The notes under the pieces were generated by a model. It searched no databases. It saw only the letters and a list, made by a program, of their open reading frames with translations, and was not told the origin of the DNA. Below are positions 6,604 to 12,176 of a DNA stretch of 12,176 nt, piece by piece. The DNA comes from CAZOVB01 sp964583095 (GTDB lineage Bacteria; Planctomycetota; Phycisphaerae; SM23-33), in NCBI GenBank assembly GCA_964583095.1, contig CAZOVB010000093.1, positions 1 to 12,176 on the forward strand. Reading direction: 5' to 3'. The translations under genes were made by a program, and so were the position numbers. Numbering within the stretch: the first letter of the stretch is position 1; the number at the start of each line of letters is the position of its first letter.

Positions 6604-8105
6604 TCATTCTTGTGCTTCGTCGTCCGGGACCTGGTCGGTCTCTTGAAGCTCCGAGGCTTCGTTGTCCGGGGCCCTTTCCCGGCCGGCCTCGGCCAGGGGG
6701 TCCCGAACGGATTCCATTACCGTCCCGTCAAAGAGGCTTCGCACCCGCTGCACGGCCGGGTCCTGGGCGATCTGTGCGTTTTCGCTGGAACTGAGCGGCC
6801 TGGGCCCGGCTGGGCCGGCAGCAGCCTCTTCGGCTTGGGGCCCGGGGTCCCTTGGGGCCTCTCGGGTTGGTTTCTGGCCGCCCGGTTGTGGCGGCGAGGC
6901 AGCCTTGTGCGGGGCCTTACCGGGGGGCGGTATGCTTATCGGGCTTTTTTTTTTACCCCCCCTGCCGGCAACGATTCCAGCCGATCCAGCAGGCTCTGGG
7001 GGTCGATGAACTTGTCCGCCTCGGCCAGTCGCACCACGGCCGCTTCCAGAAGCGCCCTGGAGACGCTGGAGCCCCGCAGGTTCCGGCAGGTGGCATCCAA
7101 AATGCCCACCGACTGGACGAGTACCGGCAGGGAAAACTCTCCGCTGAGCTTCACCAGCGCTTCGCGCGGAGCTTCGGGAAGCTCGATCAGCTCCAGGGCC
7201 TGGCCGCTGGCCTGGGCGATCATCATGTTTCGGAAGGTCTCAGCCAGGGACTGTGCAAGGGCCCCGAGTCCTACGCCGGACTGGAGGATCTCGTCAAGTT
7301 CCTTCAGGGCCTCGGCCGAGGCGCCCCCGGCGATATGCTCAGCCAGGCGCAGGGTGCGCTCCTGGCCCGGGGTGCCCAGGATGTGGATCACTTCCTGTTC
7401 GGTCACCTCGTCCCCGGCGGCAAGGAGTTGGTCCAGGAGGCTCAGTCCGTCGCGCATGGAGCCGGCAGCGGCCCGGGCGATGCGGTAGAGCGCGTCGGGC
7501 TGGGCCGGTACGTTCTCTGCCTTGCAGAGCTGGGCGAGGTGCTCGGCGATTCGCCCGGTGGGGATGTTGCGGAAATCGAAACGCTGGCAGCGCGAGAGAA
7601 TCGTGGCCGGGACCTTCTCGACTTCGGTGGTGGCGAAGATGAACTTCACATGCTCGGGGGGTTCTTCCAGGGTCTTGAGCAGCGCGTTGAAGGCCTCGCG
7701 CGTGAGCATGTGAACTTCGTCGATGTAGTAGATTTTGTATCGGCTGCGGGAGGGTCGGAAGATCGCATTGGCCCGCAGCTCGCGGATTTCCTCGATGCCG
7801 CGATTGCTGGCCCCGTCGATCTCCACCACATCCACGTCGTCGCCCCGGGAGATCGAGACGCACGCATCACACTGGTTGCAAGGCTCGGCAGTGGCCTCCT
7901 GGGCGTTTAAGCAGTTGAGCGCCTTGGCCAGGATCCGGGCCATGGTGGTCTTGCCCACCCCGCGCGTCCCGGTGAAGAGGTAGGCGTGGGCGACGCGGCC
8001 TGTCTTGATCGCATTGACCAGCGTGCGCGAAATGGGCTCCTGGCCCACGACTTCGTCGAAGGTTCGGCTGCGGTATTTGCGGGCGAGTACGAGATATCCA
8101 GCCAT
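6604..8105 (-). CDS. dnaX: DnaX tau-like long form via predicted -1 frameshift at A10
   Basis: This entry joins the zero frame from ATG 8105 to the A10 run (6945-6954) with the -1 frame that follows, ending at TGA 6604-6606, for a product of 500 residues. The 113 added residues begin with a Pro/Ala/Gly-rich linker, carry PAVQRVRSLFDGTV (~residues 450-463) and end in an acidic tail. That motif resembles the conserved C-terminal element of many bacterial DnaX proteins, which supports real coding. Tau couples the clamp loader to DnaB helicase and to polymerase alpha subunits. The shift could be ribosomal (two overlapping in-frame A AAA AAA heptamers) or transcriptional slippage on A10, as is known for Thermus dnaX. 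An assembly homopolymer error (true A11) would make this the only product. Confidence 0.7.
6918..6932 (-). other. Possible frameshift-stimulating hairpin in dnaX mRNA
   Basis: On the minus strand TACCG-CCCCC-CGGTA forms a perfect 5 bp stem with a 5 nt loop, starting 12 nt after the A10 run. An alternative, mutually exclusive fold pairs CCGCCC/GGT (6930-6919, with a CCC bulge) with ACCGGGCGG (6886-6878), giving nine base pairs. Either could stall ribosomes behind the slippery site. The spacer is longer than the usual 5-9 nt. Confidence 0.3.
6936..8105 (-). CDS. dnaX: DNA polymerase III clamp-loader subunit DnaX, zero-frame gamma-like form
   Basis: DnaX is the ATPase that opens and loads the sliding clamp. 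The zero frame gives 389 residues covering domains I-III. It has a Walker A GTRGVGKT (46-53), a zinc module (C65, C76, C79, C82), Walker B YIDEVH (127-132), the SRC arginine-finger motif (171-173), sensor 2 GSMRD (215-219) and the helical collar domain. It stops at TAA 6936-6938, two codons after the A10 run, so it lacks tau domains IV and V and resembles E. coli gamma. ATG 8105 begins the conserved MAGYLVLARKYRSRTFDEVVGQ; the ribosome binding site is weak. It heads the dnaX-ybaB-recR cluster and is downstream of the dUTPase-like gene on the same strand. Confidence 0.93.
   Translation of the reverse strand: MAGYLVLARKYRSRTFDEVVGQEPISRTLVNAIKTGRVAHAYLFTGTRGVGKTTMARILAKALNCLNAQEATAEPCNQCDACVSISRGDDVDVVEIDGASNRGIEEIRELRANAIFRPSRSRYKIYYIDEVHMLTREAFNALLKTLEEPPEHVKFIFATTEVEKVPATILSRCQRFDFRNIPTGRIAEHLAQLCKAENVPAQPDALYRIARAAAGSMRDGLSLLDQLLAAGDEVTEQEVIHILGTPGQERTLRLAEHIAGGASAEALKELDEILQSGVGLGALAQSLAETFRNMMIAQASGQALELIELPEAPREALVKLSGEFSLPVLVQSVGILDATCRNLRGSSVSRALLEAAVVRLAEADKFIDPQSLLDRLESLPAGGVKKKAR
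6945..6954 (-). other. A10 slippery site in dnaX (programmed frameshift or slippage)
   Basis: The message reads GTA AAA AAA AAA GCC CGA TAA in the zero frame, containing two overlapping A AAA AAA heptamers in the correct phase. The run is directly preceded by seven G residues and one T; AGGGGG there could act as an internal Shine-Dalgarno-like stimulator. Of the two other frames only -1 is open for long (113 codons); +1 meets TAA at 6918-6920, within nine codons of the run. Confidence 0.65.
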
Positions 8106-8143
8106 GGGGCGTCTGCGTCCGGAGGTTCGAAATCAAAGCGTCC

Positions 8144-8171
8144 ATCTTAGCATCTGCGCGGGGCGTTGCAA
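8144..8171 (-). promoter_or_regulatory. Probable dnaX promoter
   Basis: On the minus strand TTGCAA (8166-8171), a 16 bp spacer and TAAGAT (8144-8149) lie 38 bp before the dnaX ATG, predicting a leader of about 30 nt. The -35 hexamer and spacer length are the same as in the parB promoter. Confidence 0.4.
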
Positions 8172-8239
8172 TGGCATTCGCCCGGACGATTCCCGCATCG
8201 GGCGACGGGCTCGCAGATATCACTTGGCAGCCCGAGGAG

Positions 8240-8283
8240 CTCCCCCCCTTGGGCCTGGGCAAAGCCAGGGCCTGGCCGGGGAG
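8240..8283. terminator. GC-rich nested hairpin between the dUTPase-like gene and dnaX
   Basis: CTCCCCC (8240-8246) pairs with GGGGGAG (8277-8283), and inside it GGCCTGG (8251-8257) pairs with CCAGGGCC (8264-8271) through one bulged G around the loop GCAAAG. The structure begins 5 nt downstream of the dUTPase-like stop codon on the minus strand. There is no following T tract, so it may be a factor-assisted terminator or an RNA 3'-end stabiliser rather than a classic intrinsic terminator. Confidence 0.35.
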
Positions 8284-8287
8284 ACGA

Positions 8288-8767
8288 TTATCGGACGTTA
8301 CGGTTTTCGTGTTCGAACTTCCCATGCTCGCCCTGGCTGCGATTCTCGTCCTGGCGACGATGATTGATACCCAGCTTGGCTGCGTAGAGACGCAGGACAT
8401 CCGCGGGCTCCAGCCCAAGCAACTGGCAGATGCTCACCCAGAAGAACAGGATGTCGACGGCCTCGACGCGGGCGTTCTGCAGGTCTGTCAGTGCGTATTG
8501 CCTGCCCTCCCTGGCCTCTCGGTACCAGTGCTTCCAGCTCAGGCAGTCCTGTAGCTCGTGGCATTCCGAGCCGAGGGCATCGATGTAGTTCTTCAGCGCC
8601 CTGCCCACGGCCAGCAGGGCCTCCGGGTCGGCATCCTCGCTCTGGGCAGCTTCGGCGAGGCGTTTGCCCAGGCCGGAGGTATCGAAGCCGGCCCGGCGGT
8701 TGAGCTGGGCCTGGAGAGGCCAGATCTCCTCCAGGCCGGCTGGGACGTGTGGCTGTGATTCGGGCAT
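8288..8767 (-). CDS. All-alpha NTP pyrophosphatase, dUTPase/MazG-like
   Basis: This 159-residue, entirely helical protein resembles dimeric dUTPases and MazG-like nucleotide pyrophosphatases, which hydrolyse dUTP or other NTPs to the monophosphate and keep uracil out of DNA. The metal-binding signature is visible: ExxE at E68/E71 (ECHE) and ExxD at E102/D105 (EAVD). It is followed by KLGINHRRQ (131-139), which fits the substrate-binding end of this superfamily. The N-terminal LEEIWPLQAQLNRRAGFDT also suits the dUTPase branch. The last ~20 residues are polar and probably disordered. AAGGAG sits 6 nt before ATG 8767. It lies upstream of dnaX on the same strand and diverges from asnB. The substrate cannot be settled from sequence alone. 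Confidence 0.8.
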   Translation of the reverse strand: MPESQPHVPAGLEEIWPLQAQLNRRAGFDTSGLGKRLAEAAQSEDADPEALLAVGRALKNYIDALGSECHELQDCLSWKHWYREAREGRQYALTDLQNARVEAVDILFFWVSICQLLGLEPADVLRLYAAKLGINHRRQDENRSQGEHGKFEHENRNVR

Positions 8768-8800
8768 CGCTGTCTCCTTGAGCTAGGGGAATCGGAGGTC

Positions 8801-8806
8801 ATTGTA
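8801..8806 (-). promoter_or_regulatory. Probable -10 box (TACAAT) of the dUTPase-like gene
   Basis: TACAAT on the minus strand ends 33 bp before ATG 8767 and predicts a leader of about 26 nt containing AAGGAG. A TTGCTG at 8827-8832 is 20 bp away, too far for a standard -35, so only the -10 is proposed. Confidence 0.4.
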
Positions 8807-8842
8807 TCGCCGGCTTGAATCGGCTCCAGCAAGAAACGAGAC

Positions 8843-8870
8843 TTCTCACCGGCTGCTCTTGCGGTACAAT
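8843..8870 (+). promoter_or_regulatory. Probable asnB promoter producing a leaderless mRNA
   Basis: TTCTCA (8843-8848), a 16 bp spacer and TACAAT (8865-8870) precede asnB. The -10 box ends 7 bp before ATG 8878, so the transcript would begin at or within one base of the start codon. No Shine-Dalgarno is present in this stretch, which agrees with leaderless initiation. Confidence 0.45.
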
Positions 8871-8877
8871 CCGGTTC

Positions 8878-10728
8878 ATGTGCGGTTTTGCAGGAGAATT
8901 CGTGCCCGGCGGGCAGGCGGATATCGGCCGTGTGCGACGCATGGCCGGGGTTTTGTCGCATCGAGGCCCGGACCAGACCGGCAGCATCGTTTCGCCCGAC
9001 GGGCAACTGGCCATCGGGTTCCAGCGCCTCTCGATCATCGACCCTGCCGGTTCGGCCCAGCCGATGAGCGATCCGCAGAAAAGCCACATCCTGGCCTATA
9101 ACGGCGAGATCTACAACTACCGTGAGCTTCGAAGGCAGCTGCCCGGCCCGCTGCGGACCCAGGGGGATACCGAGGTGCTCCTCGAACTCTTGGCCCGGGA
9201 GGGACTCGGGGCATGCGAGAAGCTCAATGGCATGTTTGCCTGTGCATGGTATGATACGCCAAGGGCGACGCTGACCCTCCTGCGGGATCGGTTGGGCCAG
9301 AAGCCCCTCTGGTACACCTGCCGGCAGGGCCGATGGTTTTTTGCCAGTGAAGCCAAGGCCTTGCGGGAGGGTTGCCCGGACCTGTCGATGGATGAGGTAG
9401 CTATAACCTGTTACACAACAATGGGATACATTCCAGCCCCCCGCTCGGCCTTCCAGGGAGTCTCCAAGCTCGAGCCGGGATGCGCCCTGGAACTCTCGGC
9501 CTCTTCCACCCGGGCAAGGAGGTACTGGAAGCTCTCCCGGCCCGGCGAGCCGGCCCCGGTGGATCCGGGGCGGATTCGTCGCCTCCTGGCCGAGGCGACG
9601 CGGAAGCGCCTGGTGGCGGATACGACTCTGGGCGTGCTGCTCAGCGGGGGGATCGACTCGGCCATCACCGCCCTGCTGGCCAAGGAGGTTTTGGGGGAGC
9701 TGCGGACATTCGCAGCCGGGTTCGACTCGGCGACTTATGACGAGCGGCCCCTGGCCAGGCAGACGGCCGAGCTGTTGGGCACGAACCATGTCGAGCTTCG
9801 GATTGCCCCCCCAGGTCGGGACGAGGTGGAGAGGATTGTGGACCACTTCGACGAGCCGTTCGCCGATTCCAGCGCCCTGCCGATGTGGCTGCTCTGCCAG
9901 GCGACGCGCGAGCATGTGAAGGTTGCATTGACCGGAGACGGCGGGGATGAGGCCTTCGGGGGATACGATCGATACCGGGCGATGCACCTAGGCCAGACAA
10001 TGGGGCCCGCAGCGTATATGTTGATTCAGGTTGCGGGGGGGATTCTGGGTCCTTTCGCCCCACGCAGCGAGCGAAATCGGCTCCGGCGCCTGGTTCGCCT
10101 TGCCAAGGGGTTGTCGCACCCCCCTGCCATGCAGTATTTCAGCTATCGCAGCCTGTTTGATGAGGAGGATTTGGGAAGGCTGTTTTCTTCCGAATGGGCG
10201 CGGGAACACGAATCGGGGGACGCTGCGGACTGGTTCAGTGAGCTTTACGCCGGCCTGGAGGGAGACAACGAGTTTCAACACGCCCAGATGCATGATGTGG
10301 CGACGTATTTGCCTGATGACCTGCTGGTAAAGGCCGATATGGCCTCGATGGCCCATGGGCTGGAGCTTCGGAGTCCGTTCCTGGACCACGAGGTAATGTC
10401 AGCGGGGGTCTTCCTGCCTGTAAGCGCGAAGTTGGCAAATCGCCGTGGCAAAGCCATTCTGCGACGGATTTTTGGCCGGGAGTTGCCCGCAGACGTGATT
10501 TCCGCCCGGAAGAGGGGGTTTGGGGTCCCTCTTGCCGATTGGCTGCGGGGGGATTTGCGGGGGATGGTCGAGGAAGTGATTCTGGACCGGTCATTTTTGA
10601 ACCGGGGGATCTTCCATCCGGAAGCGATCGTCGGGCTTTGGAACGACCACCTGAGCCGAAGGCAGGATTATCAACATCGGATCTGGATGCTCTTTGTCCT
10701 TGCAAGGTGGCTTAATCGCCAGGACTGA
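8878..10728 (+). CDS. asnB: Asparagine synthase (glutamine-hydrolysing)
   Basis: The enzyme converts aspartate, glutamine and ATP to asparagine. The product has 616 residues. The class II glutamine amidotransferase half starts with the catalytic Cys2 (MCGFAGEF) and shows RLSIID (50-55), NGEIYN (75-80), GDTEV (96-100) and RDRLGQKPLWY (136-146). The synthetase half has the PP-loop SGGIDS (256-261), then TGDGGDEAFGGYDRY and the late KADMASMAHGLELRSPFLDH. ATG 8878 is chosen because Cys must follow Met directly; the frame runs 21 codons further upstream but that would bury the nucleophile. It diverges from the dUTPase-like gene, and its stop is 4 bp before the first parS site of parB. Such paralogues in some bacteria serve exopolysaccharide or lasso-peptide clusters, but nothing nearby suggests that here. 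Confidence 0.95.
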   Translation: MCGFAGEFVPGGQADIGRVRRMAGVLSHRGPDQTGSIVSPDGQLAIGFQRLSIIDPAGSAQPMSDPQKSHILAYNGEIYNYRELRRQLPGPLRTQGDTEVLLELLAREGLGACEKLNGMFACAWYDTPRATLTLLRDRLGQKPLWYTCRQGRWFFASEAKALREGCPDLSMDEVAITCYTTMGYIPAPRSAFQGVSKLEPGCALELSASSTRARRYWKLSRPGEPAPVDPGRIRRLLAEATRKRLVADTTLGVLLSGGIDSAITALLAKEVLGELRTFAAGFDSATYDERPLARQTAELLGTNHVELRIAPPGRDEVERIVDHFDEPFADSSALPMWLLCQATREHVKVALTGDGGDEAFGGYDRYRAMHLGQTMGPAAYMLIQVAGGILGPFAPRSERNRLRRLVRLAKGLSHPPAMQYFSYRSLFDEEDLGRLFSSEWAREHESGDAADWFSELYAGLEGDNEFQHAQMHDVATYLPDDLLVKADMASMAHGLELRSPFLDHEVMSAGVFLPVSAKLANRRGKAILRRIFGRELPADVISARKRGFGVPLADWLRGDLRGMVEEVILDRSFLNRGIFHPEAIVGLWNDHLSRRQDYQHRIWMLFVLARWLNRQD

Positions 10729-10732
10729 AGAT

Positions 10733-10748
10733 TGTTCCACGTGGAACA
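10733..10748. promoter_or_regulatory. parS: parS site 1 (perfect palindrome)
   Basis: TGTTCCACGTGGAACA is a perfect 16 bp palindrome matching the chromosomal parS consensus TGTTNCACGTGNAACA recognised by ParB. It starts 4 bp after the asnB stop and ends 6 bp before the -35 box of the parB promoter. Confidence 0.92.
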
Positions 10749-10754
10749 CAAGTC

Positions 10755-10782
10755 TTGCAAACGGCTGGGGACGGATTACAAT
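10755..10782 (+). promoter_or_regulatory. Probable parB promoter between two parS sites
   Basis: TTGCAA (10755-10760), a 16 bp spacer and TACAAT (10777-10782) form a promoter whose -10 box shares its last base with parS site 2. The start would fall near 10789, within that site, so bound ParB should block initiation. The leader of ~45 nt carries the parB ribosome binding site. Confidence 0.55.
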
Positions 10783-10797
10783 GTTCCACGTGGAACC
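10782..10797. promoter_or_regulatory. parS: parS site 2 (one mismatch), overlapping the parB promoter start
   Basis: TGTTCCACGTGGAACC matches the parS palindrome at 15 of 16 positions. Its centre is 49 bp from that of site 1. It covers the predicted transcription start of parB, an arrangement that fits autorepression. Confidence 0.88.
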
Positions 10798-10833
10798 ATT
10801 CCAAAACCACCCATAAAGGGAAGGAGCCCGCAC

Positions 10834-11829
10834 ATGGCCAAGGAAAGCCAGGCCAAAGGAAAAGCCGCGTCCAGATCGAAAAAACGCCTCGGCAGGGGCC
10901 TTTCCAGCCTCATCGCCGGCGGGGAGGACGCCGCCGCACCTCCGCAAGAACCGAAAGAGGACACCCGGCAGTACGTGGCCCAGGCCAAAAAGGCCAAGGC
11001 CCCGGCAGCTTCCGATGGCACGCCCCGCCGGATTCCCGTAGAGAATATCGCCCCCAATCCGTACCAACCGCGCAAGGAATTCGACGATGAGCACCTGGCC
11101 GAGCTCGCCGCCAGCATCCGCGCCCAAGGGGTGCTCCAGCCGCTGGTGGTTTCTACCGACGAGGCATCCGACGACAAGTATCTCCTGATCGCCGGCGAAC
11201 GTCGCCTCCGGGCAGCCAAGCTGGCAGGACTCGAAACCGTCCCGTGTGTGGTTCGGCACGCGACCGACCAGCAGCGCGTCGAGTGGGCACTGGTGGAGAA
11301 TATCCAGCGGACGGACCTGAACCCGATGGAAAAGGCCAGGGCGTACCGCGCCTACGTCGACCGGTTCGAGCTCAGCCAGGCCCAGGCGGCCCAGCGGTTG
11401 GGCCAGGCCCGGGCAACCGTCGCTAACTTCCTAAGGCTTATGGAGTTACCAAAAGACGTCCAGCAGCTTATCGCCGACGAGCAGCTCAGTTTCGGCCATG
11501 CCAAGATCCTCGCGGGCCTCGCCACCCCCGCCCGGCAGCAGAAGCTCGCCGGCCGCTGTGTCAAGGAGCAGCTTTCGGTGCGGAAGCTCGAAGAACTCGT
11601 GAACGCATCTGGCGCAGAAGATGCGTCCGGGGCAGCGTCCGATAACAAGAGCAAAACCAAGCCTCCCTACGTTCAGGACCTCGAGGAGCGATTCCGTCAT
11701 GCGGTGGGGACCCGAGTGAGCATTCAGCCAGGTCGAAGCAAGCATACCGGCAAGATCGTGATCGAATACTACAGCTTCGATGATTTCGACCGAATCGCAG
11801 CGTCGCTCGGCGTGGCCTCGGAATCCTGA
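10834..11829 (+). CDS. parB: Chromosome-partitioning protein ParB
   Basis: ParB is a CTP-dependent clamp that loads at parS, spreads on DNA and guides origin segregation with ParA and SMC. The 331-residue product has the N-terminal ParA-stimulating motif KRLGRGLSSLI (17-27), a low-complexity Ala/Lys linker (28-64), and the CTPase/N-domain with NPYQPRKEF (75-83), GERRLRAAKLAG (121-132) and ENIQR (155-159). The helix-turn-helix that reads parS is at ~180-206 (ending TVANFLRLMELP), and the C-terminal dimerisation domain at ~278-328. ATG 10834 has AAGGAG (10821-10826) at 7 nt; the in-frame start at 10732 is rejected because it would translate both parS sites. No parA adjoins it, although the intact LGRGL motif implies a ParA partner elsewhere. 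Confidence 0.96.
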   Translation: MAKESQAKGKAASRSKKRLGRGLSSLIAGGEDAAAPPQEPKEDTRQYVAQAKKAKAPAASDGTPRRIPVENIAPNPYQPRKEFDDEHLAELAASIRAQGVLQPLVVSTDEASDDKYLLIAGERRLRAAKLAGLETVPCVVRHATDQQRVEWALVENIQRTDLNPMEKARAYRAYVDRFELSQAQAAQRLGQARATVANFLRLMELPKDVQQLIADEQLSFGHAKILAGLATPARQQKLAGRCVKEQLSVRKLEELVNASGAEDASGAASDNKSKTKPPYVQDLEERFRHAVGTRVSIQPGRSKHTGKIVIEYYSFDDFDRIAASLGVASES

Positions 11830-11841
11830 GCCGATCTCAAC

Positions 11842-11874
11842 GCAACTATAACATCCTTCCATATCGGAAGTTGC
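11842..11874. repeat. Overlapping inverted repeats after parB (weak terminator candidate)
   Basis: CTTCC-atatc-GGAAG (11856-11870) and GCAACT...AGTTGC (11842-11847 with 11869-11874) are two alternative stems 12-45 bp after the parB stop. Neither is followed by a T tract, so any terminator role is doubtful. Confidence 0.25.
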
Positions 11875-11875
11875 A

Positions 11876-12067
11876 ATGGCAACCAAGCCTTCTCAGAAGC
11901 CCAACAGTCCCCGCTTCGGGCACAGGCGACTGTCGGAGCTGCCTCTGGTGCCTTCCTGGTCCAAGGAGGGTCGATTTGCCGACCTGGGAAGTTTCAGTCA
12001 GGCTTGGGCGTACGAACAGACATGTCTCTCACACAGAATATGTTTTGCGGCATCGCTGGAACATTGA
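11876..12067 (+). CDS. Doubtful small ORF in the parB to tRNA-His gap
   Basis: A 63-codon frame starts at ATG 11876, with GGAAG 5 nt upstream, and ends inside the tRNA-His -35 box. The product is basic at the N-terminus (MATKPSQKPNSPRFGHRRL) and shows no domain, signal peptide or membrane segment that I recognise. Codon third positions are less GC-rich than in neighbouring genes, which argues against a conserved gene. Apart from this frame, the 294 bp gap holds only the inverted repeats and the tRNA promoter. Confidence 0.15.
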   Translation: MATKPSQKPNSPRFGHRRLSELPLVPSWSKEGRFADLGSFSQAWAYEQTCLSHRICFAASLEH

Positions 12068-12092
12068 CAAGGCCGGCGGCTTCGGGTATTTT
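12064..12092 (+). promoter_or_regulatory. Promoter of tRNA-His
   Basis: TTGACA (12064-12069, perfect -35), a 17 bp spacer and TATTTT (12087-12092) lie 31 bp before the tRNA. Transcription would start near 12099, leaving a 25 nt 5' leader for RNase P to remove. Confidence 0.6.
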
Positions 12093-12123
12093 GCTTTGTT
12101 TCCGCGGCCCACCCGCGCAACAC

Positions 12124-12176
12124 GGTGATCGTAGCTCAGTTGGTTAGAGCACCTGGTTGTGGTCCAGGGGGTCGGG
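12124..12176 (+). tRNA. tRNA-His(GTG), 3' part beyond window edge
   Basis: The acceptor 5' strand GTGATCG (12125-12131) is preceded by G at 12124, the extra G-1 typical of tRNA-His. TA and the D-arm GCTC...GAGC (12134-12150) follow, then the anticodon stem CCTGG/CCAGG (12152-12156, 12164-12168) around loop TTGTGGT with anticodon GTG (12159-12161). The sequence stops at the beginning of the T stem, so the T arm and acceptor 3' strand are not visible. Confidence 0.93.

Noticed and set aside
5296..7910. Long plus-strand open frames opposite rpoN, recR, ybaB and dnaX (730 and 352 codons)
   Set aside because: They run antisense to four well-supported genes. High GC content produces such open antisense frames.
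8593..9987. Minus-strand 464-codon frame opposite asnB
   Set aside because: It is antisense to a clear asparagine synthase with all motifs in place, and overlaps the dUTPase-like gene in another frame.
10732..10833. Upstream in-frame extension of parB starting at 10732
   Set aside because: It would translate across both parS sites and the promoter; the ATG at 10834 has a good AAGGAG and the expected N-terminus.
1..12176. Search for CRISPR arrays, insertion sequences, integrases, toxin-antitoxin or defence genes
   Set aside because: None seen; all substantial genes are core housekeeping functions with uniform GC-rich composition.

Overview
The window is GC-rich chromosomal DNA carrying housekeeping genes, with no mobile element, CRISPR array or sign of recent transfer. 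The start of the RpoN protein (MRLDASQNLRLEQQMKLSP), the tandem-WHy LEA lipoprotein, the all-alpha dUTPase-like protein and the overall gene set fit a member of the Planctomycetota, perhaps Phycisphaerae. This placement comes from recalled family resemblance, not from a search.

Layout from left to right: clpB (minus, C-terminus lost at the left edge); a LEA-type-2 lipoprotein gene (minus); ppiB cyclophilin (plus, divergent from the LEA gene); rpoN encoding sigma-54 (minus, convergent with ppiB by 22 bp); recR, ybaB/ebfC and dnaX (minus, a classic replication/repair cluster transcribed dnaX > ybaB > recR towards rpoN); a dUTPase/MazG-like gene (minus); asnB (plus, divergent); parB (plus); a 294 bp gap; and the 5' part of tRNA-His (plus) at the right edge.

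The most interesting signals lie in the regulatory layer. (1) clpB is preceded by a near-consensus sigma-54 -24/-12 element (TGGCATG-N4-TTGCA) whose predicted start lies 25 nt before the ATG, while the sigma-54 gene itself is in the same window. (2) dnaX ends its zero frame just after an A10 run. The -1 frame stays open for 113 more codons and encodes a Pro/Ala-rich linker plus a DnaX-like C-terminal motif. This predicts gamma (389 aa) and tau (500 aa) forms made by frameshifting or transcriptional slippage, unless the homopolymer length is an assembly error. (3) Two parS sites bracket a TTGCAA-16-TACAAT promoter directly upstream of parB, an autoregulation layout, with no parA alongside. (4) rpoN and asnB have TACAAT boxes so close to their ATGs that their mRNAs should be leaderless. 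TACAAT recurs at five starts in the window.

Functionally the genes serve replication and repair (dnaX, recR, ybaB, dUTPase), chromosome segregation (parB/parS), proteostasis (clpB, ppiB), transcription (rpoN), asparagine formation (asnB) and translation (tRNA-His).
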